From Gammaproteobacteria bacterium (GTDB lineage: Bacteria; Pseudomonadota; Gammaproteobacteria; Enterobacterales; Kangiellaceae): a stretch of DNA of 10,502 nucleotides. Under the pieces are notes generated by a model. The model had not been told where the DNA came from. It worked only from the letters and a program-made list of their open reading frames with translations, and ran no database searches. This document shows, in pieces, positions 1 through 5,804 of this stretch (its first letter is position 1; every line of letters begins with the position of its first letter). The stretch is from the NCBI GenBank assembly GCA_013372875.1, contig JABXIW010000022.1, positions 1 to 10,502 of the forward strand, written 5' to 3'. Position numbers and translations under genes: made by a program.

Positions 1-1
1 A

Positions 2-85
2 GGCGTGCAGTTTCATCCAGAGTCTATTCTTTCCGAGCATGGTCATCAGATTTTAAGAGCTTTTTTAGACATAAAAAAAGCCTGA
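2..85 (+). CDS. trpG: Glutamine amidotransferase subunit, anthranilate/aminodeoxychorismate synthase component II, C-terminal end only (partial)
   Basis: Only the last 27 codons are in the window; the gene starts to the left. The frame beginning at base 2 reads GVQFHPESILSEHGHQ and then a short hydrophobic tail to a TGA at 83-85. The GVQFHPES block is the signature end of class I glutamine amidotransferases of the TrpG/PabA type. It holds the His and Glu of the Cys-His-Glu triad (codons at 14-16 and 20-22), which releases ammonia from glutamine for transfer to chorismate. The following S-E-H-G-H-Q stretch is typical of TrpG and PabA. The fragment cannot tell tryptophan synthesis from folate synthesis, and many bacteria use one protein for both. 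The symbol is chosen because trpG lies near crp and an osmC gene in Pseudomonas, although pabA lies near crp in E. coli. The stop codon sits inside the terminator stem that follows. Confidence 0.85.
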   Translation, partial: GVQFHPESILSEHGHQILRAFLDIKKA

Positions 86-101
86 AACTATTCAGGCTTT
101 T
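76..101. terminator. Bidirectional Rho-independent terminator between trpG/pabA and crp
   Basis: An 11-bp perfect inverted repeat, AAAAGCCTGAA (76-86) and TTCAGGCTTTT (91-101), has a 4-base loop ACTA. The A-run on the left and T-run on the right give a U-tract in either direction. It can therefore end the plus-strand amidotransferase gene and the minus-strand crp gene, which converge here. The TGA stop of the amidotransferase (83-85) lies within the left arm. Confidence 0.85.
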
Positions 102-119
102 GCAATGATGGGGCGAAAA

Positions 120-755
120 CTATCTCGCTCCAAATATCACCATAGTCTTACCCTTAACATGAATATGGCCTTGTTCTTCCAGCGCTTTTAAAACGCGACC
201 CACCATTTCACGCGAGCAACCGACAATACGACTTAACTCTTGGCGAGTAATTTTAATCTGCATACCATCGGGATGAGTCATAGCATCTGGCTCTTTTGCC
301 AATTCCAATAAAGCATGAGCGACACGTCCTGTAACATCCAAGAATGCCAAATCGCCAACTTTACGACTGGTTTTTTGTAAGCGAATAGCTAGCTGAGTAG
401 ACAGTTTAAATAAAATATCAGGATTTTCTTTGGTGATCTGGCGAAAACGCTCATAGCTGATTTCCGCAACTTCACATTCAGTTTTGGTGCGAACCCAAGC
501 AGTGCGATCGTGCTCGTCGGTGAACAAACCCATTTCGCCAAAGAAATCGCCTGGATTTAAGTACGCCAGTACCAGTTCGCGGCCTTCATCGTCTTCAATT
601 AAGACCGAAACCGAACCTTCGAGTAGGAAATACAAGGTATTCGAGGAATCGCCGGCATAAATTAAAGTGCTTTTGGCAGGGAAACGTCTTCTTTGACAGT
701 TGTCCAAGAAGCTTAAAATGGTTTCATCTTGCGCCAAATGAAAGGGTAATGGCAT
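120..755 (-). CDS. crp: cAMP receptor protein (CRP/Vfr), global transcription regulator
   Basis: A 211-residue cytoplasmic dimeric regulator, full length for CRP and nearly collinear with the E. coli protein. The N-terminal cyclic-nucleotide domain (about residues 1-135) carries the phosphate cassette GEMGLF (73-78) with R84. The usual Ser next to this Arg is Thr85, a conservative change. T129-S130 at the start of the dimerisation helix match the residues that contact the cAMP adenine. The C-terminal helix-turn-helix (about 170-192) contains CSREMVGR. R182, E183 and R187 are the base-reading residues of CRP, so the usual TGTGA-N6-TCACA sites are expected. The surface loop DAMTHPDGM (157-165) matches activating region 1, which touches the RNA polymerase alpha subunit. 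The ATG at 753-755 is preceded by AGGA with a 7-base gap. The gene converges on trpG/pabA and diverges from yhfA, an arrangement shared in part with Pseudomonas vfr and E. coli crp. Confidence 0.97.
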   Translation of the reverse strand: MPLPFHLAQDETILSFLDNCQRRRFPAKSTLIYAGDSSNTLYFLLEGSVSVLIEDDEGRELVLAYLNPGDFFGEMGLFTDEHDRTAWVRTKTECEVAEISYERFRQITKENPDILFKLSTQLAIRLQKTSRKVGDLAFLDVTGRVAHALLELAKEPDAMTHPDGMQIKITRQELSRIVGCSREMVGRVLKALEEQGHIHVKGKTMVIFGAR

Positions 756-788
756 TGAAAAATCCTATTTGTCATATTTATGCTCTAA

Positions 789-817
789 ATACTAATCTTC
801 TACCTGACCAAAAGCAA
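789..817 (-). promoter_or_regulatory. Candidate sigma-70 promoter for crp
   Basis: Read on the minus strand, TTGCTT (812-817) and TAGTAT (789-794) are 17 bases apart, matching the -35 and -10 consensus at 3 of 6 and 4 of 6 positions. The -10 lies about 34 bases upstream of the crp start. The region 756-885 must hold promoters for both crp and yhfA, but I found no convincing plus-strand pair for yhfA. Prediction by eye only. Confidence 0.3.
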
Positions 818-885
818 ATTTCCGATTACACTATAAGTCTCTGAATAATAACTGGATCACAAAACGGCTAATTGGTGATTAGAAG

Positions 886-1284
886 ATGAAAGTTACGGTA
901 GATTGGTTAGAAGGATTAAATTTTGTTGGCGCCAACGAGAAAGGACAGCGAGTTACTTTTGGCGGCGAGGGCGATTATGTTTCGCCAATGGAAACTTTGT
1001 TGATGTCAGTGGGTGCTTGTGCCTCGATTGACGTGGTGATGATTTTGGAAAAAGCGCGTCAGCAAGTTAAAGGCTGTAAATGTAAATTAGAAGGCGGGCG
1101 TGCCGATGAGCCACCAAGACGTTTCACTAGCTTGAATTTACACTTTGTGGTTACTGGCACTGACTTGTCGGTAAAACACGTTACCAAAGCGATCGATTTA
1201 TCGGTGGAAAAGTATTGCTCTGTGATGCACTCATTGGATAAGCAAATGCCAGTGACTACTTCTTTTGAGATAGTGCCAGTATAA
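886..1284 (+). CDS. yhfA: OsmC family protein, YhfA type (thiol-dependent peroxidase fold)
   Basis: A 132-residue cytoplasmic protein with the OsmC/Ohr fold, close to E. coli YhfA throughout (SPMETLLM, CASIDVVMIL, VEKYCSVMHSL). The two family cysteines are present: C45 in SVGACASIDV and C111 in EKYCSVM. In OsmC and Ohr this pair reduces organic hydroperoxides, but the YhfA branch has no settled substrate, so peroxidase activity is inferred. Two extra cysteines (C64, C66) flank a lysine and are not part of the family motif. The ATG at 886 follows GGTGAT (874-879) at a 6-base distance. Divergent pairing with crp is seen in E. coli and Pseudomonas, which supports the identity. The stop is 2 bases before the VOC gene, so the two are probably co-transcribed and translationally coupled. 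Confidence 0.92.
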   Translation: MKVTVDWLEGLNFVGANEKGQRVTFGGEGDYVSPMETLLMSVGACASIDVVMILEKARQQVKGCKCKLEGGRADEPPRRFTSLNLHFVVTGTDLSVKHVTKAIDLSVEKYCSVMHSLDKQMPVTTSFEIVPV

Positions 1285-1286
1285 GT

Positions 1287-1703
1287 ATGAGTGAAATAAA
1301 AAGACCTGCCCGCCATTTAGGTATGCGCCATCTGGCTTTGTTTGTGGATGAGTTTGAAGCCACAGAACATTTTTATGTGGAATTGCTCGGTATGGAAGTC
1401 GAATGGCGTCCTGATGAAGATAATGTTTATTTAACTTCAAAAGGTCATGACAATCTAGCCTTGCATCGCAAGCAACCTGAGCTCGATACCACTTGTGGGC
1501 AAAAACTCGATCATTTGGGCTTTATTATGAATACGGCTGAAGAAGTCTATGAGTGGTATGAGTTTTTTAAAGCTCATGAAGTGGAAATTTTTACCAAGCC
1601 GAGATTGCATCGAGATGGAGCAACGAGTTTCTACTGTTCCGATCCGGATGGGAATAGGGTGCAGATGATCCATCATCCACCGATTTCAAATAATAACTCC
1701 TAA
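1287..1703 (+). CDS. VOC superfamily protein (glyoxalase/bleomycin resistance/dioxygenase fold)
   Basis: A 138-residue single-module vicinal-oxygen-chelate protein. It shows the repeated beta-alpha-beta-beta-beta pattern: MRHLALFV near residue 13, an LLGMEVEWR turn near 33-41, LDHLGFIM near 74-81 and the closing DPDGNRVQM near 119-127. VOC enzymes use a metal held by His and Glu residues for isomerase, dioxygenase or fosfomycin-resistance chemistry. H15 and H76 stand where the two His ligands normally lie. The last ligand, usually Glu in the closing GNR(I/V)E block, is Gln126 here, so metal binding may be altered. No substrate can be read from the sequence. The gene begins 2 bases after yhfA with no clear ribosome-binding site of its own, so translation probably depends on yhfA. 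The C-terminus ends in a polar Ser/Asn run. Confidence 0.82.
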   Translation: MSEIKRPARHLGMRHLALFVDEFEATEHFYVELLGMEVEWRPDEDNVYLTSKGHDNLALHRKQPELDTTCGQKLDHLGFIMNTAEEVYEWYEFFKAHEVEIFTKPRLHRDGATSFYCSDPDGNRVQMIHHPPISNNNS

Positions 1704-1822
1704 TCGTCACCAATACTTTGTTAAAATGTTACTCAAATGTGCTCATGTATAGTTATACACTGCGCATTTTCGTTACATTTTGCCGCGTCTTGGTTTAGCT
1801 TAGGAATTATTGGTTGTAAAGT
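1704..1822. other. Intergenic region with inverted repeat, upstream of the orphan gene
   Basis: These 119 bases hold no gene I can support. The main structure is a perfect inverted repeat, TGTATA-GT-TATACA (1746-1759). Flanking segments ATGTGC (1737-1742) and GCGCAT (1762-1767) can also pair if one G-T wobble and a small internal loop are allowed. A TTTT run follows at 1767-1770. The element could be an operator for the gene at 1823, or a weak terminator for yhfA and the VOC gene. TATAGT (1748-1753) resembles a -10 box but has no -35 at a proper distance. Confidence 0.5.
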
Positions 1823-2194
1823 ATGGTTTGGAGTTTTGAAATTAAAGAGCAAAGTCCTGGAAACTACTTTCATATTGCTGAGAGATGTACTGGTAATAAA
1901 ATTAGTTTCTATGAAAGTGAAGTCTCGGTTAAAAGATTGCTCCTAGAGACGTACCTTACCGAGAGAGAAATTGTAAAATTAAATGGTTTAGCAATTTTTA
2001 ATATTTTTAAAGATTACTTTAAAACGAACCATACAAAATATGATGATAAAGCTTTCGGCTCTTGGATTATTAAATTAAATCAAAATGAAATTGTCTATGA
2101 CGGCAAAGACTATGAAATTCGCTTTAATACTAATTCATACTTTACTAAATCAGAGAATGATCTGGTTCGTCTTTTTAGTGACTTAACTTCATAA
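1823..2194 (+). CDS. Orphan hypothetical protein, AT-rich, 123 residues
   Basis: I do not recognise this protein. It has no signal peptide, membrane segment or known motif. It looks like a small soluble alpha/beta protein: strand-like stretches near residues 2-7, 13-18 and 25-30, a probable helix around 35-67, a W-I-I-K-L strand near 81-85, a V-Y-D-G-K-D-Y-E-I-R-F hairpin region near 91-101, and a final helix near 109-121. Only the first Met is available. An in-frame TAA lies just upstream at 1817-1819, so the ATG at 1823 is the likely start even though its ribosome-binding site is poor. A hand count of 1861-2160 gives 84 G/C in 300 bases (28%), against 26-31 per 60 in neighbouring genes. This suggests a recent or foreign origin. 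Its TAA overlaps the last 6 bases of convergent aroE. It may be a lineage-specific accessory gene; a spurious frame is less likely given its length at this composition, but not excluded. Confidence 0.6.
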   Translation: MVWSFEIKEQSPGNYFHIAERCTGNKISFYESEVSVKRLLLETYLTEREIVKLNGLAIFNIFKDYFKTNHTKYDDKAFGSWIIKLNQNEIVYDGKDYEIRFNTNSYFTKSENDLVRLFSDLTS

Positions 2195-2962
2195 AATAAC
2201 TTTTGTAGTATCTGGATGTTTCCCTGTCCAAAGGCCAAAAGATTCTGCGCCTTGTTCGATTAGCATTCCTAAACCATTAATTTGTTGGGTGGTGAAGTCT
2301 TTAGCCTGAGTTAAAAAGCTTTCGGCTTTTTGTCCATAATTTAGATCGTAGGCTTTGGCGTTGAGATCAAAATAAATATCTTTTAAATATTGCTCACTAT
2401 TCTGGCTGACTGAGTTAACCACTAAATCGATATAGTCTTCTTTTTCATAAAGCTTGATATGACCAAGGTGTGCTAAGTCATTGGCTAATTGCTGGGCTTT
2501 GGATTGAGTTCGATTGATTAAATAAACCTCAAAGCCGTCGAGTAATAGCGCTGATGCAATACAGCGGGCGACACCGCCTGCACCAAGTAAAACCGCACGT
2601 TTATTATTAAACTCCAATTGCTTGTTGTAGAGGTCTCTTAAAAATCCCATGCCGTCAGTGCTATCACCTAAAATACCGTCTTTGGTAATGGCTAGCGTAT
2701 TGACGCTATTGGCATCTTCAGCACGCTGGGTGATGATGTCTGCATATTCAAGTGCTTGTTGTTTGAAGGGTGCGGTAACATTGAGGCCTTTGCCGCCAGA
2801 TTCAAAAAAATCATTTAGCACTCGATTAAAGCCCTTTTTCGATGCGCAAATTTTTCCGTAGTGAATATCCAGTTTGAACTGCTGGGCAAACTGTTGATGT
2901 AGCTGCGGCGAGAGGCTGTGCGAGATTGGGTTGCCAATTACGCCGTATCGTAAAGTATTCAA
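2189..2962 (-). CDS. aroE: Shikimate dehydrogenase (NADP+)
   Basis: A 257-residue cytoplasmic enzyme, slightly shorter than the usual 270 or so. It reduces 3-dehydroshikimate to shikimate with NADPH on the way to chorismate. The N-terminal substrate domain has GNPISHSLSP (10-19), LNVTAPFK (60-67) with the catalytic Lys67, N88 in VNTL, and D103 in STDG; these match the E. coli shikimate-binding Lys, Asn and Asp. The Rossmann half has GAGGVAR (127-133) and the NADP-selecting NRTQSKA (150-156). The start is TTG at 2960-2962: the codon just before it in the same frame is the nhaC stop TAA, and no other start codon precedes the conserved YGVIGNP. A GGTGAG (2967-2972 on the minus strand) lies 4 bases upstream, inside the nhaC end. 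Translation is thus probably coupled to nhaC. The TGA overlaps the orphan gene tail by 6 bases. Confidence 0.95.
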   Translation of the reverse strand: MNTLRYGVIGNPISHSLSPQLHQQFAQQFKLDIHYGKICASKKGFNRVLNDFFESGGKGLNVTAPFKQQALEYADIITQRAEDANSVNTLAITKDGILGDSTDGMGFLRDLYNKQLEFNNKRAVLLGAGGVARCIASALLLDGFEVYLINRTQSKAQQLANDLAHLGHIKLYEKEDYIDLVVNSVSQNSEQYLKDIYFDLNAKAYDLNYGQKAESFLTQAKDFTTQQINGLGMLIEQGAESFGLWTGKHPDTTKVIL

Positions 2963-4333
2963 TTAGCTCACCACGCCCGCAATGATATAGAACACAATAC
3001 TAACGCCGCCCGCAAAGAGTGCATAAGGCAACTGAGTTTTAACGTGCTCTAATAAATCACAGCCTGCTGCTAATGATGAAATAACGGTAGTGTCCGAGAT
3101 TGGTGAGGCGTGATCGCCAAAGACTGCACCGCCCAAAACAGCGCCTAGCAATAAACTGGGATCAATACCAAGTTGCAAAGCAATTGGCATCACAATCCCA
3201 ATCAAAATACCGAAGGTTCCCCACGAAGTCCCAGTAGTAAAGGCGATAAAGCCAGCCAAGATAAAGGTCAGCGCAGGGATTGACCATACAGGCAAGTTTT
3301 CACTGATGGCTGAGGCCACAAAGTCACCTGTGCCGAGTGCTTTCATGGACGAAGAGAGTACAAATGCCAATAAGACTAAAGTCACCAGCGGTAGCAGTTT
3401 GCCCATACCCGTAAAACACTCTTCGGTTAGTTCTTGAATGGTTTTTCCGCCATCGAAACGCAGCAGTAATATCGCGACAATAATAGAAATGATAATTGCC
3501 CAAAGTACAGAGGATGAACCAGAACCTTGGGTAATGTCGCCATTACCTGTGATGTACATGAAAATTAGAATACTGGCGATCATGGTCACCAGTGGGATCA
3601 ACATAAAACGCTTTTTAGTGGCTTTTACGCTTTCCTGTGTCGACTCAAAAGTTTCGAGTTTCTGCTCGGCAGCTTTCATCGGGCCATAGACTTTGCTACT
3701 GAAAACCGTGTAAAAAACTACCGCCAAAGTAATCCAAGCGTAGAAGTTAAAAGGAATGCTGCCGAAAACTACTGAATTGGCATTAGCAACAGGAGTGTCA
3801 TTAACGTAACCCAAGATAGCGGCGCCCCAACCATTGATTAAGATTAATACGCTAATCGGCGCACAAGTGGAGTCAATTATATAAGCCAAACGCGCACGAC
3901 TCATTTTGAAGCGGTCGAATAAATTTTGCGATGAAACCCCTGCGGTTAACACGCTCATATTGGTATCGATAAAAATACTAGAACCAATGACAGCGGGTAG
4001 TAAAGCGGCTCGGCGTTGATTATGAATGTATTTTTTTGAGGTTAGCCAATGTACTAGTGCACCAACCCCGCCTGATTGTTGGATCAAATGGATTAAGGCA
4101 CCAATCAGTAAACTGAATAATAAGACTTTGGTATTATAGCCACTGGCAAAAATGCCGACGGTGCGATCGACCATTTGTACAAAAGCGCTAAATGGATTGC
4201 CTTGGGTCAATAAAATCTCAGCGGAAAAGATGGCGACCACTAGCGCTAAAATAACGTGGCGTTTCCAGACCGCAATAATAATTGCTAAAATGGGCGGTAA
4301 TATCGTAAACCATTCGTTACTGAGGAATGACAT
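2963..4333 (-). CDS. nhaC: NhaC-family Na+/H+ antiporter
   Basis: An integral inner-membrane transporter of the Na+/H+ antiporter PF03553 (NhaC) family, 456 residues from the preferred start, with roughly ten to twelve hydrophobic helices. Near the C-terminus it has GTSWGTFG (about 368-375) and GDHASPISDTT (about 406-416), the family's most conserved blocks, whose Asp, His and Thr line the ion path. A charged hydrophilic loop (about 214-243) separates the two halves. Members exchange Na+ for H+, and some carry malate/lactate or other substrates, so the exact substrate is not certain. An upstream in-frame ATG at 4378 would add 15 residues (MVCLIHTLLTIKQAP). I prefer the ATG at 4331-4333 because the remaining protein then begins, as relatives do, a few residues before the first helix, and because the longer form would leave only 23 bases to divergent yheV. 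Neither start has a good ribosome-binding site. The gene abuts aroE with no spacer. Confidence 0.88.
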   Translation of the reverse strand: MSFLSNEWFTILPPILAIIIAVWKRHVILALVVAIFSAEILLTQGNPFSAFVQMVDRTVGIFASGYNTKVLLFSLLIGALIHLIQQSGGVGALVHWLTSKKYIHNQRRAALLPAVIGSSIFIDTNMSVLTAGVSSQNLFDRFKMSRARLAYIIDSTCAPISVLILINGWGAAILGYVNDTPVANANSVVFGSIPFNFYAWITLAVVFYTVFSSKVYGPMKAAEQKLETFESTQESVKATKKRFMLIPLVTMIASILIFMYITGNGDITQGSGSSSVLWAIIISIIVAILLLRFDGGKTIQELTEECFTGMGKLLPLVTLVLLAFVLSSSMKALGTGDFVASAISENLPVWSIPALTFILAGFIAFTTGTSWGTFGILIGIVMPIALQLGIDPSLLLGAVLGGAVFGDHASPISDTTVISSLAAGCDLLEHVKTQLPYALFAGGVSIVFYIIAGVVS

Positions 4334-4401
4334 AGGCGCTTGTTTAATTGTGAGTAAAGTGTGAATTAAGCAAACCATAATGCAAAGCCCATGGAATTAC
4401 A

Positions 4402-4605
4402 ATGACGCAAGATAAGCAAATCAAAAAACAGTTTATTGCCGGCGCAAAATGCCCCGAATGCGGTGAGCAAGACGTCTTAGTATTTTATCGCGAAAATGAA
4501 AATCCAGTGCGTGAATGTGTGGAGTGTGACTTTATAGAAGTGCTAGCTGATAATGAAAAAGAGCAGCCTGGTGCTGCTCTTAAAATAACGATTAAAGAAT
4601 TATAG
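4402..4605 (+). CDS. yheV: YheV family putative zinc-ribbon protein
   Basis: A 67-residue small protein matching E. coli YheV, with the shared opening (I/R)KKQFIAGAKCPEC. Four cysteines in two knuckles, C17-P-E-C20 and C39-V-E-C42, are spaced as in a zinc ribbon, so binding of one structural zinc is likely. The family is widespread in gammaproteobacteria and has no established function; a protein- or nucleic-acid-contact role would be a guess. The ATG follows a short GGA (4393-4395). The gene diverges from nhaC and converges on hemY with a 17-base gap. The last codons, encoding EQPGAAL, also form a hairpin that appears to be the terminator of the opposing hem operon, so the protein's C-terminus and this RNA signal share the same bases. 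Confidence 0.88.
   Translation: MTQDKQIKKQFIAGAKCPECGEQDVLVFYRENENPVRECVECDFIEVLADNEKEQPGAALKITIKEL
4556..4581 (-). terminator. Rho-independent terminator of the hemC-hemDX-hemY operon, inside yheV
   Basis: On the minus strand AAGAGCAGC and GCTGCTCTT (4573-4581 and 4559-4567) pair over 9 bp, with a 5-base loop ACCAG. A T-run follows; it comes from the A-run at 4556-4560 on the plus strand. The position is about 40 bases past the hemY stop, as expected for the end of that operon. On the plus strand the same hairpin is followed by TAAAAT and lacks a T-run, so it should act mainly on minus-strand transcripts. Confidence 0.78.
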
Positions 4606-4622
4606 CCGCTAGCCCTTAATTC

Positions 4623-5804
4623 TTAGCCCTTGGCCGCTAACTGTAAACCTTTTTGATAAGTTTCTTGAGCATTGATCGGATGTCCCGACTGCTCATAAGA
4701 TTGTGCTAACGCATAGTAGGCTTTTGGTGTTGGACTGATATCAATGCTTTGTTCTAAATAATGGGTCGCCTTACCCCAAAGTTTCGACTTCAAAGATAAA
4801 CTACCTAAACAATACAATAGCTCTGCATTATTCGGTTGGTTTTTCAGCCACTGCTCAGCTTGTGATAAAGCCTTGCTAGGATTTTCTGAGGCTAAACTTG
4901 CAAACTGATTAACCAGCTGATTATCCCATTGCTGCTTCAGACTATTTTTAATGGCTTGTTCTGCCTGTTCAGCGTGATTGCTCTTAGCCAAAGCATTGGC
5001 GTAGACAGAAACAATGGTGGCATCTTTTTTTAAGTGGCGACTCAGCTGGTCCCATAAGTCTAAGACTTTATCTGTGCTTTTGCTTTCTGCCCGGGTAAAA
5101 CGCTGTTGCCATGCATTTAGTTCCACATTGCTAAATTCTTCGTCTGTAAAAATGCTGTGCTTTTTCAGTTTCGGTAATAACTCGACGATGGCTTTCCAAT
5201 CGTTTAATTGGGCATAGACCTTATGCAATAATTTTAAAACGAAAGGATGGTTGGCATTAATGGATTTTAGATGTTTCAATCCCGCCAGTGCGCTTTCATA
5301 ATCTTTATTGCCGATTTGCAATTCAACCTGGGTTAAACCCACCGCCATTTGTGCATCAGGCTCAGAATTGGCGGCCAACTTTAAATAATGATCGCGCATT
5401 TTCAAATCACCTTGCTGCTGAGCAGCGCGAGCAGCACCTAAATAATTGATCAGTTGGGTATTATTGGCTGTGGCACTTTTATTTAGCAAGCCTTCGGCGG
5501 TTTTCCAATGACCTTCGGATAAAGCTATCATGCCATCAATGGTTTGCTGTCTGGCTTTGACCGATTTGCGGCCACCGAACCAACCTAAGGTTTTATTGCT
5601 GGTTTGCAAAAGATAGCGAATTAAAATCCAGCCAAACCACAACACTAACGCAATAATCACTAGAACCGTTACTGCGAAATAATTTTGAAATTCGATGGCG
5701 GTTTTATCGAATAAAATGTAAGTCGAGCCTTTGATATTGCGAATAAAAGGAACAGAAAGCAACCCAATAAAAATTCCCGCTAATACATACCAACGAAACT
5801 TCAT
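4623..5804 (-). CDS. hemY: HemY, TPR-containing inner-membrane protein of the heme operon
   Basis: A 393-residue HemY of the proteobacterial hemCDXY type, which is not the protoporphyrinogen oxidase of the same name in Gram-positives. Two membrane helices open the protein (about residues 5-21 and 43-66), separated by a short loop. A basic stretch, GGRKSVKARQQ (77-87), follows. The rest is a chain of helical pairs with TPR character, for example residues 330-390 (LLYCLGSLSLKSKLWGKA, AYYALAQSYEQSG). Length agrees with E. coli HemY (about 398). It is thought to take part in late heme synthesis or act as a scaffold, but no catalytic residues are known. The ATG (5802-5804) overlaps the hemDX stop as ATGA. 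It has a good GGAGAG (5810-5815) 5 bases upstream, so it is the third gene of one operon. It is followed by the terminator at 4556-4581. Confidence 0.92.
   Translation of the reverse strand: MKFRWYVLAGIFIGLLSVPFIRNIKGSTYILFDKTAIEFQNYFAVTVLVIIALVLWFGWILIRYLLQTSNKTLGWFGGRKSVKARQQTIDGMIALSEGHWKTAEGLLNKSATANNTQLINYLGAARAAQQQGDLKMRDHYLKLAANSEPDAQMAVGLTQVELQIGNKDYESALAGLKHLKSINANHPFVLKLLHKVYAQLNDWKAIVELLPKLKKHSIFTDEEFSNVELNAWQQRFTRAESKSTDKVLDLWDQLSRHLKKDATIVSVYANALAKSNHAEQAEQAIKNSLKQQWDNQLVNQFASLASENPSKALSQAEQWLKNQPNNAELLYCLGSLSLKSKLWGKATHYLEQSIDISPTPKAYYALAQSYEQSGHPINAQETYQKGLQLAAKG

Noticed and set aside
846..861. Possible CRP autoregulatory site before crp and yhfA
   Set aside because: One half-site (TCACA, 857-861) is good, but the opposite half (TAATA) matches TGTGA at only 2 of 5 positions.
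1737..1946. 69-residue frame starting in the intergenic region and overlapping the orphan gene
   Set aside because: It overlaps the longer 1823-2194 frame in another phase, its start lies in the inverted repeat, and its sequence looks like a translated non-coding region.
2143..2164. Imperfect hairpin near the end of the orphan gene as a terminator for nhaC-aroE
   Set aside because: The stem is about 6 bp with a wobble pair and no T-run follows on the minus strand.
4349..4364. Two TGTGA motifs between nhaC and yheV, suggesting a CRP site
   Set aside because: The copies are direct (TGTGA-N6-TGTGA), not inverted as CRP requires, so the right half mismatches. The spacing is a coincidence worth no more than a note.
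4334..4378. 15-residue N-terminal extension of NhaC from the ATG at 4378
   Set aside because: It would leave 23 bases to divergent yheV, has no ribosome-binding site, and adds residues not expected before the first helix. It is kept only as an alternative.
4605..4639. Short repeats TAGCCCTT (4610, 4624) and GCCGCTA (4605, 4633) at the yheV-hemY junction
   Set aside because: Too short and partly inside the hemY end; most simply a small local duplication with no evident function.
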